Notes under the pieces: model-generated
What the model was told of the DNA's origin: nothing
The model's input: the letters and a program-made list of their open reading frames with translations, nothing else
Databases searched by the model: none
Translations under genes and position numbers: made by a program
DNA from: Daedaleopsis sinensis
Lineage: Eukaryota; Basidiomycota; Agaricomycetes; Polyporales; Polyporaceae
Reading direction: 5' to 3'
Assembly (NCBI GenBank): GCA_033807695.1
Contig: CM066300.1
Location: forward strand, 5,022,001-5,086,000
DNA length: 64,000 bases
Part shown: piece after piece, positions 36,218 through 46,316 of the stretch
Position numbering within the stretch: position 1 is the first letter of the stretch
Layout of the letters: each line of letters starts with the position of its first letter

Positions 36218-37034
36218 ATGTCTTACCGGTATCAAGAGCTGCGTAGCCATATGTTGCCCACGACGGATCCCGGCCGTAACCTCAAGAAGCATCAAGCCAT
36301 CACTACACTCGCTAGAGGCGCAGTCAACGGACACTCAGAACGTGTCCAGCCTAGCCCCGACGAGTCAGCCTCTAAGACTCCATACTCTCATACTCCTCCT
36401 GGTCGGGTACGTGCAACGTGCCTATGTCCTCTCAATACCGATTTATCATTCAATTATAACCCAGCGACCTCCGTGGCTTAAGGTTGCCCTTGGCGACCTA
36501 TACACGGAGTTCCCCGGCGCGCGTGTCACGGTCTACCAAGGACCGGGCGACACATCGCCCAACTCCTGGGCGAACTGGATTGTCAAATGCGACGAATGCG
36601 ACGACGATAAGGCGAGTGATGCGCCCCACAATCCCCGGCCAGGTCTTGAATCGCCGTCTCACTATAGTCGTACACCTTAGTAGACTCGGACCATCACCTC
36701 TGGTTCTGGAACGAGCCTCACACGCGCGCTCGCACAACACTACAGTGCTGTCCACGCCTACCTCCGGCGAGACACCTCCTCGAGCACGACGTCCGACTCG
36801 GACGTCGAGCGCTTCCTCGCGCAACTCGGGCTCTCGTCGGGCCTCGCGCCGGCACTGCGTACCGTCGGTATCCTCGACGACGGACGCATCCAAGCCCTCG
36901 GCAAGTTGTCGGACAGCGCACTCGAGAAGCTGCAGACAGCGCTGGCGCGCGAGGGCTTGGACCTCGCTGCGTGCCTGCTCGTGTCCGACGGTCTGCGCAA
37001 GGCGGCTGCTGGGGAAATCGTGACCGAAGAGTAG
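36218..37034 (+). CDS. Orphan zinc-finger protein, paralogue 1
   Basis: Three exons: 36218-36406, 36465-36611 and 36684-37034, totalling 687 nt and 228 aa, all introns in phase 0. A low-complexity N-terminus is followed by RPPWLKVALGDLYTEFPGAR, then KCDECDDD, GTSLTRALAQHYSAVH (together C-x2-C...H-x4-H, a C2H2/BED-like finger) and a C-terminal helical domain (FLAQLGLSSGLAPALRTVGI ... LDLAACLLVSDGL) that resembles a SAM fold in its leucine spacing. The same order is present in the next gene. Intron 2 uses a GC donor (AAG|GCGAGT). Function unknown; the finger suggests DNA, RNA or protein binding in the nucleus (inference). The upstream start is uncertain. Confidence 0.75.
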
Positions 37035-37291
37035 TTCCGATCGTATGATATGCTTGAATTGTTTAGTGAGTTCTACGTTGGCTGTAGGACTAACCTGGCC
37101 TCTATTTTTTGCATGGTCGACGACGAGCTAGCGAGAGGCGCCGCCGAAGATGTTCTGCCATGTATTGAGTGTAACAGTAGTGTCTGTGAGTGGAGTATTC
37201 AAGTAATCCAGTTGTCATTCAGTTAACAATGAGCTATATCCAGTGTCATGAATACTAGGGTTGGAACCCGTCTCCGTAAGGGTTGTCCGAA

Positions 37292-39141
37292 ATGGGAAGT
37301 TATAAGACTCACCTCTGGGAGCGCCGAAAGAGCTTTCCTCTAAGATCCTCACATCGCCCATCTCCAGTTGACGGCAGAGCACGTATGTCGTCTAACTCTG
37401 CAGTCTTGCGTCACTGTACTGCTATCTGCAACCTCGCGGCCCCAGTATCACTCAAACTCGCCGAGGTACCGCCAAGTTCGCGCTCCGGGATGGGGCAGAT
37501 CAATTCGCACATGTACGCCGAACAGGACCCACCCAATGTGAGAGACGACTACGCGGATGAGTCAGCTATCACCACGATCCACTCACATCATGAACGACAG
37601 CAACAGATGTTTCCTTGCACCGTCGTGACGCCGCAATCCATTCCGAGTAGGGCCCGTGTGCAAACAGTGGTAGCCAATGTCGAAAGCAGCGTTGGACACG
37701 GAGAAGAGAACATGGTACAACAGCCAGCGACCGTGTTGCGAAGCACTCTACAGGCAATCGAATCCCAGCGTTCGACTCAGCGCAAACGTCGCGCCAGCGG
37801 CGGTCATTCAGCGCCAGCTGCCAGCCGTACCTGTCGGCGGCGCACGTCGGCTCGCCTGCGAGGAGTCAGGGCACCTGGTCAGTATACTGCTGGCATCCTC
37901 AAAGTTGCCGTGCTTGTCATCGCTGACATATGTCTATGTCTATGCCGTCCCGAGCACAGAGGTACGGACATCGGTGTCCCCAGATCGCATCCTGCGCCGC
38001 CGCCGGAAGAAGCGTCGACACGGCTGTGCTTCAAGTCTCGGAGACGTCATCGAGATCTGTGACTCTGATCCGGAGGATCCCTGCGAGCACGCGCGCCCTC
38101 CGGAGTCCAGCGCATCAGCTTCGTCTTCATCTCAGCCGTCAGAGTACCCGTCCACGTCCTCGACCAGTCCAAGCAGTACCAGTACAAGCCCGCGCGATGC
38201 TTCCCTTAGCATTCCACGTACCCCTCCAACAGTCGTCGACCTCACCCGCCTCTCGGACACACCGCCGCCGTCACGCGCTCCGGGCACTAGTAGCTGCCCC
38301 GCTCCCCGCGCAGTGCGCGACCCCGTACAGTACCAACGTCCACGCGTCCCTCCCGTCCCTCCATCATTGCCTTCTGGTTCTCAAGCAAGCGGTCGTTCCG
38401 ACAATACGAGGCTTGGGGTATGCGTCGCTTTCCGACACTGCGAGCGACAAGTTACAGCTAACGTGACGTTCTCCATGCTTCAGCGTCTGCAGCCTCCCCC
38501 ATGGCTTCGCGTCGCGCTGGGCCAGACGTACACCGAGTTCCCGAACGTCCGCTTCATCCTGAACCCGCAGGGCCAGCCGGTGGAGAGCGCGGAGAGGTGG
38601 GAGGTGCAGTGCCAGCACTGCGACTCTAACCCGGTGCGTGGACGTTTGGGTTGAGCGTCCTGCTCCCGATGGACCTGACAGCAGTGACAGCTAGCTAACA
38701 ACCTCCTTTCGCGTCTAGATGATTCAAGCAGGTCCGGGCCACTCGCTCGGTAACCTCGTCGCGCACCTTAACGCCGCGCACCCCCACCTCCGCGCCGACC
38801 GTGCGTCCGGACCCATGTCTGGCTCACAGATGCGGAGCGCATACGCGCGAGGCTGGCAGACGATGACGGCTCCTCAGGGTGTCACGAGCACGAACACGAA
38901 CGTAAGGTCGGACGCTCAATGCCTCGCGATCGAGGAGTTCCTCGCCGAGCAGGGTCTGTCGACGGATATCGCGCCGACGCTGCAGGTCGTTGGCATCACG
39001 GACACGGCGCGGATGCGCTCGCTCGGCCTCCTGCCCGACACGGCGCTCGACCGGCTCGAGCAGGGCCTCGCTGAGCAGGGCGTCGACCTCGCTGCGTGCT
39101 TGCTCATTCGCGAGGGTCTGCGGCAGCGCGCGAGAGCGTGA
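37292..39141 (+). CDS. Orphan zinc-finger protein, paralogue 2, with SIM-like motifs
   Basis: Four exons: 37292-37877, 37960-38417, 38484-38633 and 38719-39141, totalling 1,617 nt and 538 aa. The start is uncertain; ATGs at 37385 and 37491 are alternatives. The N-terminal half is disordered and basic (RKRRASGG; RRRRKKRRH, a likely NLS). It carries two SUMO-interaction-like motifs, VIEICDSDPED and VVDLT, and a Ser/Pro-rich linker. The conserved part matches paralogue 1: PPPWLRVALGQTYTEFPNVR; CQHC...VAHLNAAH (C-x2-C, H-x4-H); and the C-terminal helical domain FLAEQGLSTDIAPTL ... VDLAACLLIREGL. Intron 3 (38418-38483) is 66 nt and leaves the frame open if unspliced; a CTAAC branch site supports splicing. 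Function unknown. A SUMO-linked chromatin role is speculative. Confidence 0.75.
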
Positions 39142-40173
39142 ACGTGAGAAAGCACCGCGAGCAGGACTGTTTGAATGATTTCAGGGCCTGGGGGAGGTGC
39201 AGCTTGAACTTGAAGGTATGTAACAAGGTCTGAAATTGGTCGGTGTAGTGGGTCTCGGCGAAGTCTTCGTAGAGAGACAAGGCGTAATGGATCTGTGTAT
39301 CCCGCAAAACGGCGAACGCAACGGTAGGTAGTACATAGTAGTACTCATGATACACGGTCATGACGTCGAGGACTTCACCCAAACCGGGTAAGTCCGTAGG
39401 AGGACGCTGGCTGATGCGCGACGCTGCGCACTGCACACATGATCGGGCACCGTGACATCGTGTCGGTACCGCAGGTGCCGATCATCGTTGGGCTAAGTGC
39501 ATCCTTTAGAACGGTTCGATCAGTTTTCTATGACGTTTTCCGTACCATTTCTACTGTAGGGTCATCAGCCATACTTACCGGAGGTGCGTGGAACACTTAC
39601 ACGGCGGCATGAGTTGTTAGTGACTTCGGAGTATCTTTCCATTGCTAACTGTCTCTAATAATCAATACTGTTTCGGTGCGTTCCTGATTGTCTCTTTACA
39701 ACATGGTTCTGACCTTCGCGTTGATCAGAGTGCCCGCGTAAGAACGCGGAAAAACATAACTGAGTGGCAGCCGGCGGCAAGGATTACGGGGCACACAACG
39801 CCGGCCACATGCAATCAATGGGGAAGAATGGGGAAACTGATCCCGCGGCTACTCTCTGGCCATGGGACCGTCGCGCAGGACCAATTGCTCGAAATTGACG
39901 ACATACGATACGCACACTTCCCACTCTCACTCACACGATTACCCCCGGACCGCTCTGATGTGTTCGCGGCCCGCCAGAGCTCCTCGCGCAGCGTTACGAA
40001 TTCCCAACATGCGAGGAAGCCTCAGAAGGGTCCCGTGGAACAGGCCACAGAAGGAAGCTCGTACGTACGCGCTGCCCTATAAGATTCATGGCTTCGCGGG
40101 GATACACCGTGTGAGGCTCCCCGTGTTCCCTCCCTCGCTCGTCGACCTTTGCAGGTCCTCCTCGTCTGCCACG
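39142..40173. other. Intergenic, 1.0 kb, possible minus-strand remnant
   Basis: A minus frame at 39104-39436 codes a protein-like, aromatic-rich stretch (VLDVMTVYHEYYYVLPT ... THYTDQFQTLLHTFKFKL) and overlaps the 3' end of the zinc-finger gene. It has no clear start or partner exon and may be a remnant of a repeated element protein; I cannot name it. The remainder contains the promoter of the sugar porter. Confidence 0.35.
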
Positions 40174-42458
40174 ATGGGCATCCCAACAAACCGCAAAGCC
40201 GTCCTCCTCGCGACTTTCATCGCGTTCGGTACGTGCACACTCTCACGACCTCTGAAGTTCGCTTCCATGCTGACAGCCTTGCTACGCAGGAGGTGAGTGG
40301 AGCAAGGGACTCGGACCCAGGCTTACGGGATGTATGATTGTGAGTGCACGGACGCTCTTCTGCGATTCTGGCGAGGCTCTAATCCGTTCTGTATAGAACG
40401 CACTCGCCCATCCCCAGGTTTCCTCTTCGGATACGACATCGGTGTCATTTCCGTGCGTCCCGTCTCCATCTCCTCGCAGCAGCTTCCGTGCACGTGCTTA
40501 ACATTGGGACTGACTAGGGATGCCTCATCATGCCCGACTTCATTGAGAGGTTTGGGGTCCAGAGCGCCGACGGCTCATGGGTGCTATCTCCTGCAAGGCA
40601 GTCAATCATCACGTCTCTGCTATCAGCCGGGTACGTGTGGCATTCCTACGTCGCTCCTCGTGTGTCTCAGACGCTCGCCGTCCTAGGACGTTCGTCGGCG
40701 CACTCGCACAGGCCTTCACGTCCGACCGTTATGGTCGCCGGGGCTCAATCCTCATCTGGTCAGGCATCTTCACTATCGGCACCGTCATCCAGACTGCCAC
40801 CATTCGGTCAATTGTACAAATCACCATCGGCCGCTTCATCGCGGGACTCGGCGTCGGCGCTCTATCAGGTGTGCGCGTCGCAGATGTGTGTATAACTTTT
40901 TCTAACCGTGACCTTCCGACTCTGCGTGCAGCTATCGTGCCGCTGTACAACGGGGAGACCGCGCCGAAGTCGATGCGTGGAATGCTCCTTGTGTTGTACC
41001 AGCTGCAGATTATCATCGGGTACGCGCTAACGCTCACTTCTCGATATGAATACACACTCGCATCTACTGACATGTGCATCTGTAGCATTTTCCTGAGCTA
41101 CGTGATCGAGATCGGAACCCACCACATCGAAGGTCCCGCATCGTGGCGCATACCCGTCGGCCTCCAGCTCCTGTGGGGTTTTATTCTCCTCTCCGGCATC
41201 TTCTTCCTGCCCGAGTCACCGTCAGTGCCCATTCTCGCCAGCACCTCTCACCCTAGGCTAACGCGCTCTGCAGACGTCACCTCCTGGGCACTGGGCGTGG
41301 AGTTGAGGCTGTTCGCGTCGTTGCGGAGCTCAACAGCTTGCCAGAGGACGACCCTGTCGTGATCGAGACCATCGAGGACCTCGAGTATGGCATCCGCGTG
41401 GAGAACGAGGGCGGCAAGGCGACATGGCTGGAGTGTTTCTCGCAGCGCAACCTGCTGTACAAGCGCACGATCAACGGCATGATGCTGCAGTTCATCCAGC
41501 AGCTGAACGGGCAGAACTTCTACTGTGCGTCGTCTCTTTTGTCGTGTTGGGCGACGTCTGACTGAAGGATATGCCGACAGACTACTATGGCGACACGTTC
41601 TTCAAGAGCGCAGGAACTCAGTGAGTTCCGAGAGCGTCCGCAGGCTCGACGTAATTATTGACTAGTCTGTTTACACAGGTTGGACGCGTACAACATTCAG
41701 GCCATCCTCGGAGGCGTCTCGGTCATCGGAACCGTCCCCGCCCTCTACCTCATTGAGAAATGGGGCCGCCGTAACGTACGCCCTCATCCTCCTGCTTATA
41801 TCCATATGCTCACCTGCGTCTCAGTCCCTCCTCACTGGCTCCGTCATGGAAGCCATCTGCGCGATCATCGCCGGGCTTGTCGGGCACTACACACTCGCGC
41901 CAACAGGCACGGACGCGAGCTTGCTCACGCCGCGGAACCGCCGCGGCGGAGACACGCTCATCGCGTTCGCAGTTCTCCACGTCTTCTCGTTCTCGATCTT
42001 CTGGGGCCCGACGCCGTGGGTGTACCTGGGCGAGAGCTTCCCGCTGCGTGTGCGTCCGAAAGCGATCGCACTCGGAAGCGCGACGAGTGCGTACCCTCTC
42101 TTTTTTCCCCCTCTGCTGCATGTATGCTTATCGACCGTGGACGACAGACTGGCTGTGGAACTTCCTGCTCAGCTTCTTCGCACCGCGGATCGCGGAGAAG
42201 ATCGGGCCGCTCATCCTGCTCATCTTCTTTGGCATGCTCGTGTTCGGCTTCGCCTATGTCTACCTCTTCATCCCCGAGACGAAGGGGCTTAGCCTCGAGG
42301 AGGTCGACGAGATGTACCGCTCGGGAGTGCAGCCGTGGCGGTCGTCTGCGTGGCGCCCGAGCGACAAGCACCTGCACGACAAGGAGAAGGACGAGAAGGG
42401 TGCGGAGCCGACGGAAGTGCGGGAGGTGAAGGAGAAGGGGGACGAGGAGAGCGCGTGA
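40174..42458 (+). CDS. MFS sugar porter (hexose transporter type)
   Basis: Twelve-helix plasma-membrane sugar:proton symporter or facilitator of the sugar porter family. Motifs: FGGFLFGYDIGVISG in TM1; DRYGRRG and GRFIAGLGVGALS (loop 2-3 and TM4); VPLYNGETAPK; PESPRHLLGTGR after TM6; QQLNGQNFYYYYGDTFF in TM7; EKWGRRN after TM8; WVYLGESFPLRVRPKA; and PETKGLSLEEVDEMY after TM12. The C-terminus is a charged KEKDEKG tail. More than ten exons restore these motifs. The TM1 motif needs a 3-nt microexon (40290-40292): exon 40174-40228, GAG, then exon 40418-40452. Without it the double glycine is lost. Substrate unknown. The ATG at 40174 is the first in frame after a TC-rich leader. Confidence 0.92.
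40290..40292 (+). other. 3-nt microexon GAG of the sugar porter
   Basis: The sequence reads gctacgcag|GAG|gtgagtgg: a strong acceptor and a near-perfect donor with three bases between them. The upstream exon ends TTC G (phase 1) and the downstream exon begins GT TTC CTC. Together they read F-G-G-F-L-F-G, the canonical sugar-porter TM1 motif; skipping the exon gives F-G-F-L-F-G. Confidence 0.75.
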
Positions 42459-43610
42459 CTGTCGGAAGCTTCACAGGCATCCTCGACGGGCTGAGTACTA
42501 TCACTATACTAAGAGGCTCAGTGTGTCGACAACACGCATCAGGATTACCTACTGGTCACCCCGCACTGTACACCACCCATTCACGTTTCTCGCGCCTCCA
42601 TGATGCGCGTCCTGTTGTATTGCTAGATTGATCCATTCCAATAACACATTGACGACTGCAGTACTATCAATATAAGAGTCGAGGACGCACTGGTTTCCTT
42701 CTAACCACCCGGGCCAGAAATCATTGATCATTCCGCCCCTCGGCAGCGGCCAGATAGAGGAGTTGGGCCGCTACTGCCGCCGGCTGGTACGCACTGCGGG
42801 ATGGATGGTTGAAGGACCGTCCCTCCCCCCGTTCAGTAGGTCCTCATCTTCTGCCTAGGGGAGACAAGGATGGATGCAGCTGGAGAATCACGAGTAAAGC
42901 GACATACTGGCCCTGGGCTGCTCTGTCGGACGTACTTCCGCAGGTCGCTGGATTCTCAGTGGACCGAAGACCCTCAGTTTACGAAGTCAAACTCACTATG
43001 TAGCACTCGGAAGAGTTGATGACATGCACAACTTAGCATTTCCTGTCCAGAGTAGTCCCAAATTGCTGCGAGAGCTGAGACATAGGCAGCTAGGCACCTA
43101 CGTGACGGTCAGGGGCCCTGTCAACGTCCTCATAGCAGTGCAACGACATCATGATCGCGAGGGAAACTCACAGGTTGCAACTGTCTCTACCTACTCGAGA
43201 CCTTCTCCCGATATCATCAACGTTCCACGCAATATCGATATAGCATTGGTGTCGCCCTGGAGACAAACACAGCTGGCCGGGGGACAGCTTGAAGGCTGAG
43301 GAGCACTAGCAAGGCGTTGTCTAAAAATATTTCACGTTCTGACCGTACGGCGTAGCTAGGTGTTGTCGATCATGTGTATTCTATCAAAGTCTTCCACATG
43401 AGAGCAACAAATCAAAGTCAGTTATCGTTGAAAGTGTACTGCCACCAGCGACAAACCAGCGACTCCTCGACCGTTGGAGATCTTCGTTCCGAGTCATTAT
43501 TCATATTCGTCTAAGTCAGTGTGCTATGTAGTTGCGGGGCGACTGCCAGTCTGCGAAACTGTGAAAGAGTTCAAGTGACAAGCACGATGAGATCATGACA
43601 ATATTGATAC
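42459..43610. other. Intergenic, 1.15 kb
   Basis: Moderate GC, with no supported gene. Its right end is the start of the duplicated segment. Confidence 0.4.
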
Positions 43611-43839
43611 GGACTCTTGCCGGCGGGGATCCCGAGCGCTAGACACAATTTGAGTGGGCGTCACGGCATACTGTTTACGCAAAACGATGCTGAGCGCCCG
43701 GAGGTGCGACGCGCGCGGATGCACCGCAGTTCCAATTTGCGACAACTACGCCTCGCCATCATCATCTCCTGCAATTCCAGGGCGATGACTGTGCCTTCAA
43801 CAGCTCGAGTTCGCGACGGTGAACACGCTTCACACCGCG

Positions 43840-43847
43840 TATAAAAG
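43840..43847 (+). promoter_or_regulatory. TATA box of MDR gene A
   Basis: TATAAAAG in cgcgtataaaaggcgg, 97 bp before the ATG. It is conserved in copy B. Confidence 0.75.
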
Positions 43848-43936
43848 GCGGACAACTGTAAGGCTTGCTCTATCAACCCACCGCTACTCCATCTCTCGCA
43901 TTCTCAACCACACTCACCTGCCACACACACCCAGAT

Positions 43937-44974
43937 ATGTCGACCATCCACATCGCGCAAGTAACCACCTACGGCGAACCCCCTGTATACACCTCGACTC
44001 CCGCTCCTCCCACCCCAGAGCCCGCCTCCGGCATCGTCCAGATCCGCGTCCTCGCCGCCGGCGTCCACCAGCTCGTCCGCTCGCGCGCCGCCGGGAAGCA
44101 CTACACCTCAGGCCCACTCCCGCACGAAGTCGGCGTCGACGGCGTCGGCAAGACCGTCCCCGGCGACAAGCTCGTCTACTTCATCACCCTCAGGACCGCA
44201 TCAGGCTCCTTCGCAGAGGTCGTCAACGTCCCCAAGGGCTACGTCTTCGACCTCCCCGACGGCGTGAGCCCGGAGGACGCGGCGGCGATGGTCAACCCGG
44301 CCATGTCGAGCTGGATGGCGCTCAAGGCGCGCGTCGACATGGACAAGCTCCCCAAGAGCGGCTGGACGGTGCTCGTCATGGGCGCGACGAGCGCGAGCGG
44401 CGCGATCGCAGCGACCCTCGCTCGCGAGTTAGGCGCGACGAGGTGCGTGTCTTCCGCCGACGGCCCCTTCCTTGGGAATCTAGATACTCCCCCGCTGACT
44501 TTACTTCTTCTCCCCCGCAGAGTGATAGGCGTCGCGCGCAACGCCGCAAAGCTCGCCGCCGTCCCCGGGCTCGACACGTCCGTCGTCCTCTCGCCCGACG
44601 TCTCCGCCACGGACTTTTCCAAACTCGGCGAGGTCGACGTGATCCTCGACTACCTCTACGGCCCGCCGACCGCGCACCTGCTCGCGAACCTTCCGCGCCA
44701 GCGCCGCCCGCTGCAGTACGTCCAGATCGGGACGGTCGCTGGCCCGGATGTCGCGCTCCCTGGCGCCGTCCTCCGGAGCAAGGACGTGACGATCCGCGGG
44801 GCGGGCCCGGGCGCGTGGGGGTTCGACGAGCTGCAGGCGGCTCTGCCGGGCATGCTCGCCCTACTAGGAAAGGTCCCGCCGCCGCTCGTCCGCGTGGAGC
44901 CGATGAGCAAGATCGGAGAGGTGTGGGGCGCGGAGAAGAAAGAGGATGGAGAGAGGCTTGTGTTCACGTTGTAG
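43937..44974 (+). CDS. Zinc-less MDR oxidoreductase (quinone reductase-like), copy A
   Basis: Two exons, 43937-44442 and 44521-44974, giving 319 aa. NADPH-dependent medium-chain dehydrogenase/reductase fold. The N-terminal catalytic domain contains LPHEVGVDGVGKTVPGDKLV without the Cys/His ligands of the catalytic or structural zinc sites. The nucleotide-binding domain starts at VLVMGATSASGAIAATLARE, followed by VIGVARNAAKL. The C-terminus is GERLVFTL. It belongs with quinone oxidoreductase or zinc-independent enoyl-reductase-like proteins; the substrate is unknown. It differs from copy B at three residues (Val/Ala, Ser/Asn and Thr/Ala), while many third codon positions and the intron differ, which indicates both are kept under selection. 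The start is the ATG after the CACACACACCCAGAT leader shared by both copies. Confidence 0.9.
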   Translation: MSTIHIAQVTTYGEPPVYTSTPAPPTPEPASGIVQIRVLAAGVHQLVRSRAAGKHYTSGPLPHEVGVDGVGKTVPGDKLVYFITLRTASGSFAEVVNVPKGYVFDLPDGVSPEDAAAMVNPAMSSWMALKARVDMDKLPKSGWTVLVMGATSASGAIAATLARELGATRCVSSADGPFLGNLDTPPLTLLLLPRRVIGVARNAAKLAAVPGLDTSVVLSPDVSATDFSKLGEVDVILDYLYGPPTAHLLANLPRQRRPLQYVQIGTVAGPDVALPGAVLRSKDVTIRGAGPGAWGFDELQAALPGMLALLGKVPPPLVRVEPMSKIGEVWGAEKKEDGERLVFTL

Positions 44975-45327
44975 ACCCATAGTGTGACGCGGCGCAGCTA
45001 GCAGCGCGCATCTAGTTACACGCGATCGCGATGTACGATAGGCCGTTGATCGAAGTTTGTGATTTCTACTACCGAGTTTTCAACGAAGTCGCAGTTTTCT
45101 GCTATAGAATTCCCTTGGAGTCACGGCACTCAACGCAAAGATAATTCACAACGACTGACAAACAGGAAACGGACCATTTTTATTCTCCCCACAATTTCAC
45201 CCAACAGTTGCCTCGACTGCATACGGATACCATGACGGCACGGACGACTCAGCGTTTCGCGACATTCAGAGGGCCGGTGTCTCCCAGACGAGCTGACTAG
45301 CAGGAGAAGACGTCGTACGAGGACGCT

Positions 45328-45642
45328 CTATTGCTCCTCCATCTTCACATCGCCTTCCGCATCCTTATGGGCCTGAGCAGCACTACCATCAACGGCCCCG
45401 GTCTCGCCCGGTTCTTCAGACCTGACGGGCTCCCCTTCACCCGCGGCCGCGCCCTCCTGGGAGCCCGAACCGCCGTTCGCGGCGGCTGCAGCGGCCTGAG
45501 CAGCGGCCAGCGCGACGTTCGCCGTCTCCTTCTCGATCTCCTGCACGAGCAGCACGATGTCGCCCGTCCCGATGTGGCCGTAGTGCTGCAGGTACTGATC
45601 GCGGCCCGTCCGCAGCGCAAGCCACGCCCACCGTTGCTTGTT
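45328..45642 (-). pseudogene. Truncated THO complex subunit 1: last exon only
   Basis: Near-identical to the final exon of the intact THO1 gene (54378-54692). It codes the C-terminal 104 residues, including [19 protein letters not shown] and the acidic end GDVKMEEQ, plus a stop. The five bases of the splice acceptor (cgcag) are kept, then similarity stops. No upstream exons are present, so it cannot make a THO1 protein by itself. The reading frame is still open, so it could be recent or expressed as a fused fragment. Confidence 0.9.
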
Positions 45643-46316
45643 CTGCGCGCGTCAGGCGACCGCGGGGGACTCTGAAGACGGTAAGTCGCGTATGCGGTCG
45701 GCGCGCGGGGAGCGAGATCTTCCTGATCGATCATTGGGCTCTGAAGTGCAGACAGGGCCCTATTTGACACGGGACAGTGCACCCTCATGGTGCGCTCGTC
45801 GAGCGTGCGGTGTGCGAATGCAGGCATCTGGAACAGTAGTAGTAGTGCATGTACTTACTATGCTCGAGACCACTGAGAACATGAGCGCTTATTCCGCTAC
45901 TCTCTGACCACCATAGTGGTAGCTCAGCCCGCCCTCCGAGTCCCTGCAACCTGGCCGTATCGCGTCGTCTCGGACATGCGATGTGAGTTCTGAGCCGTTG
46001 GAACAGGCTGGTCCCTCACACTGCGAGCAGAAAGAGATGGGTGCACGAATATTTGGTGGAAAGCACATATTCGGCGGCCCTCAGGCCTCAGCGCTCAGCC
46101 TCGACGCGGCCGCGGTGGATGCCAGGTAAGTGATCTCCTCCAGATCTCTCTCGACGGCTGACAGCGGAGACTAGCGGAGACTGCACATTTGGGAGAGACA
46201 CCTAGAGACACCCGAGCCAAAGTGTATCCATTGCAAATCAGGTACAAAGAGTTACCCGAGATCCCCGAGCGTACCTGCCGCTCAACTCGCTGCACATTCT
46301 GGATTACCAACGTAAT

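Larger units (their letters stand above)
43611..45647. repeat. Segmental duplication, copy A
   Basis: Its 5' part (promoter and MDR gene) matches 52425-53770. Its 3' part (last 37 codons of MDR, downstream spacer, last exon of THO1) matches 53911-54697. It is bounded on the right exactly where similarity to the intact THO1 gene ends, five bases inside an intron. Confidence 0.92.

Noticed and set aside
39104..39436. Minus-strand 110-aa frame as a gene
   Set aside because: Protein-like, but it overlaps a conserved exon of the zinc-finger gene, has no supporting splice partners and matches no domain I can name; kept only as a possible remnant.
43819..44982. 387-aa open frame overlapping MDR gene A
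   Set aside because: Arg/Pro-rich shadow frame of the GC-rich MDR coding sequence; the MDR frame has the Rossmann motif and is duplicated with protein-level conservation.
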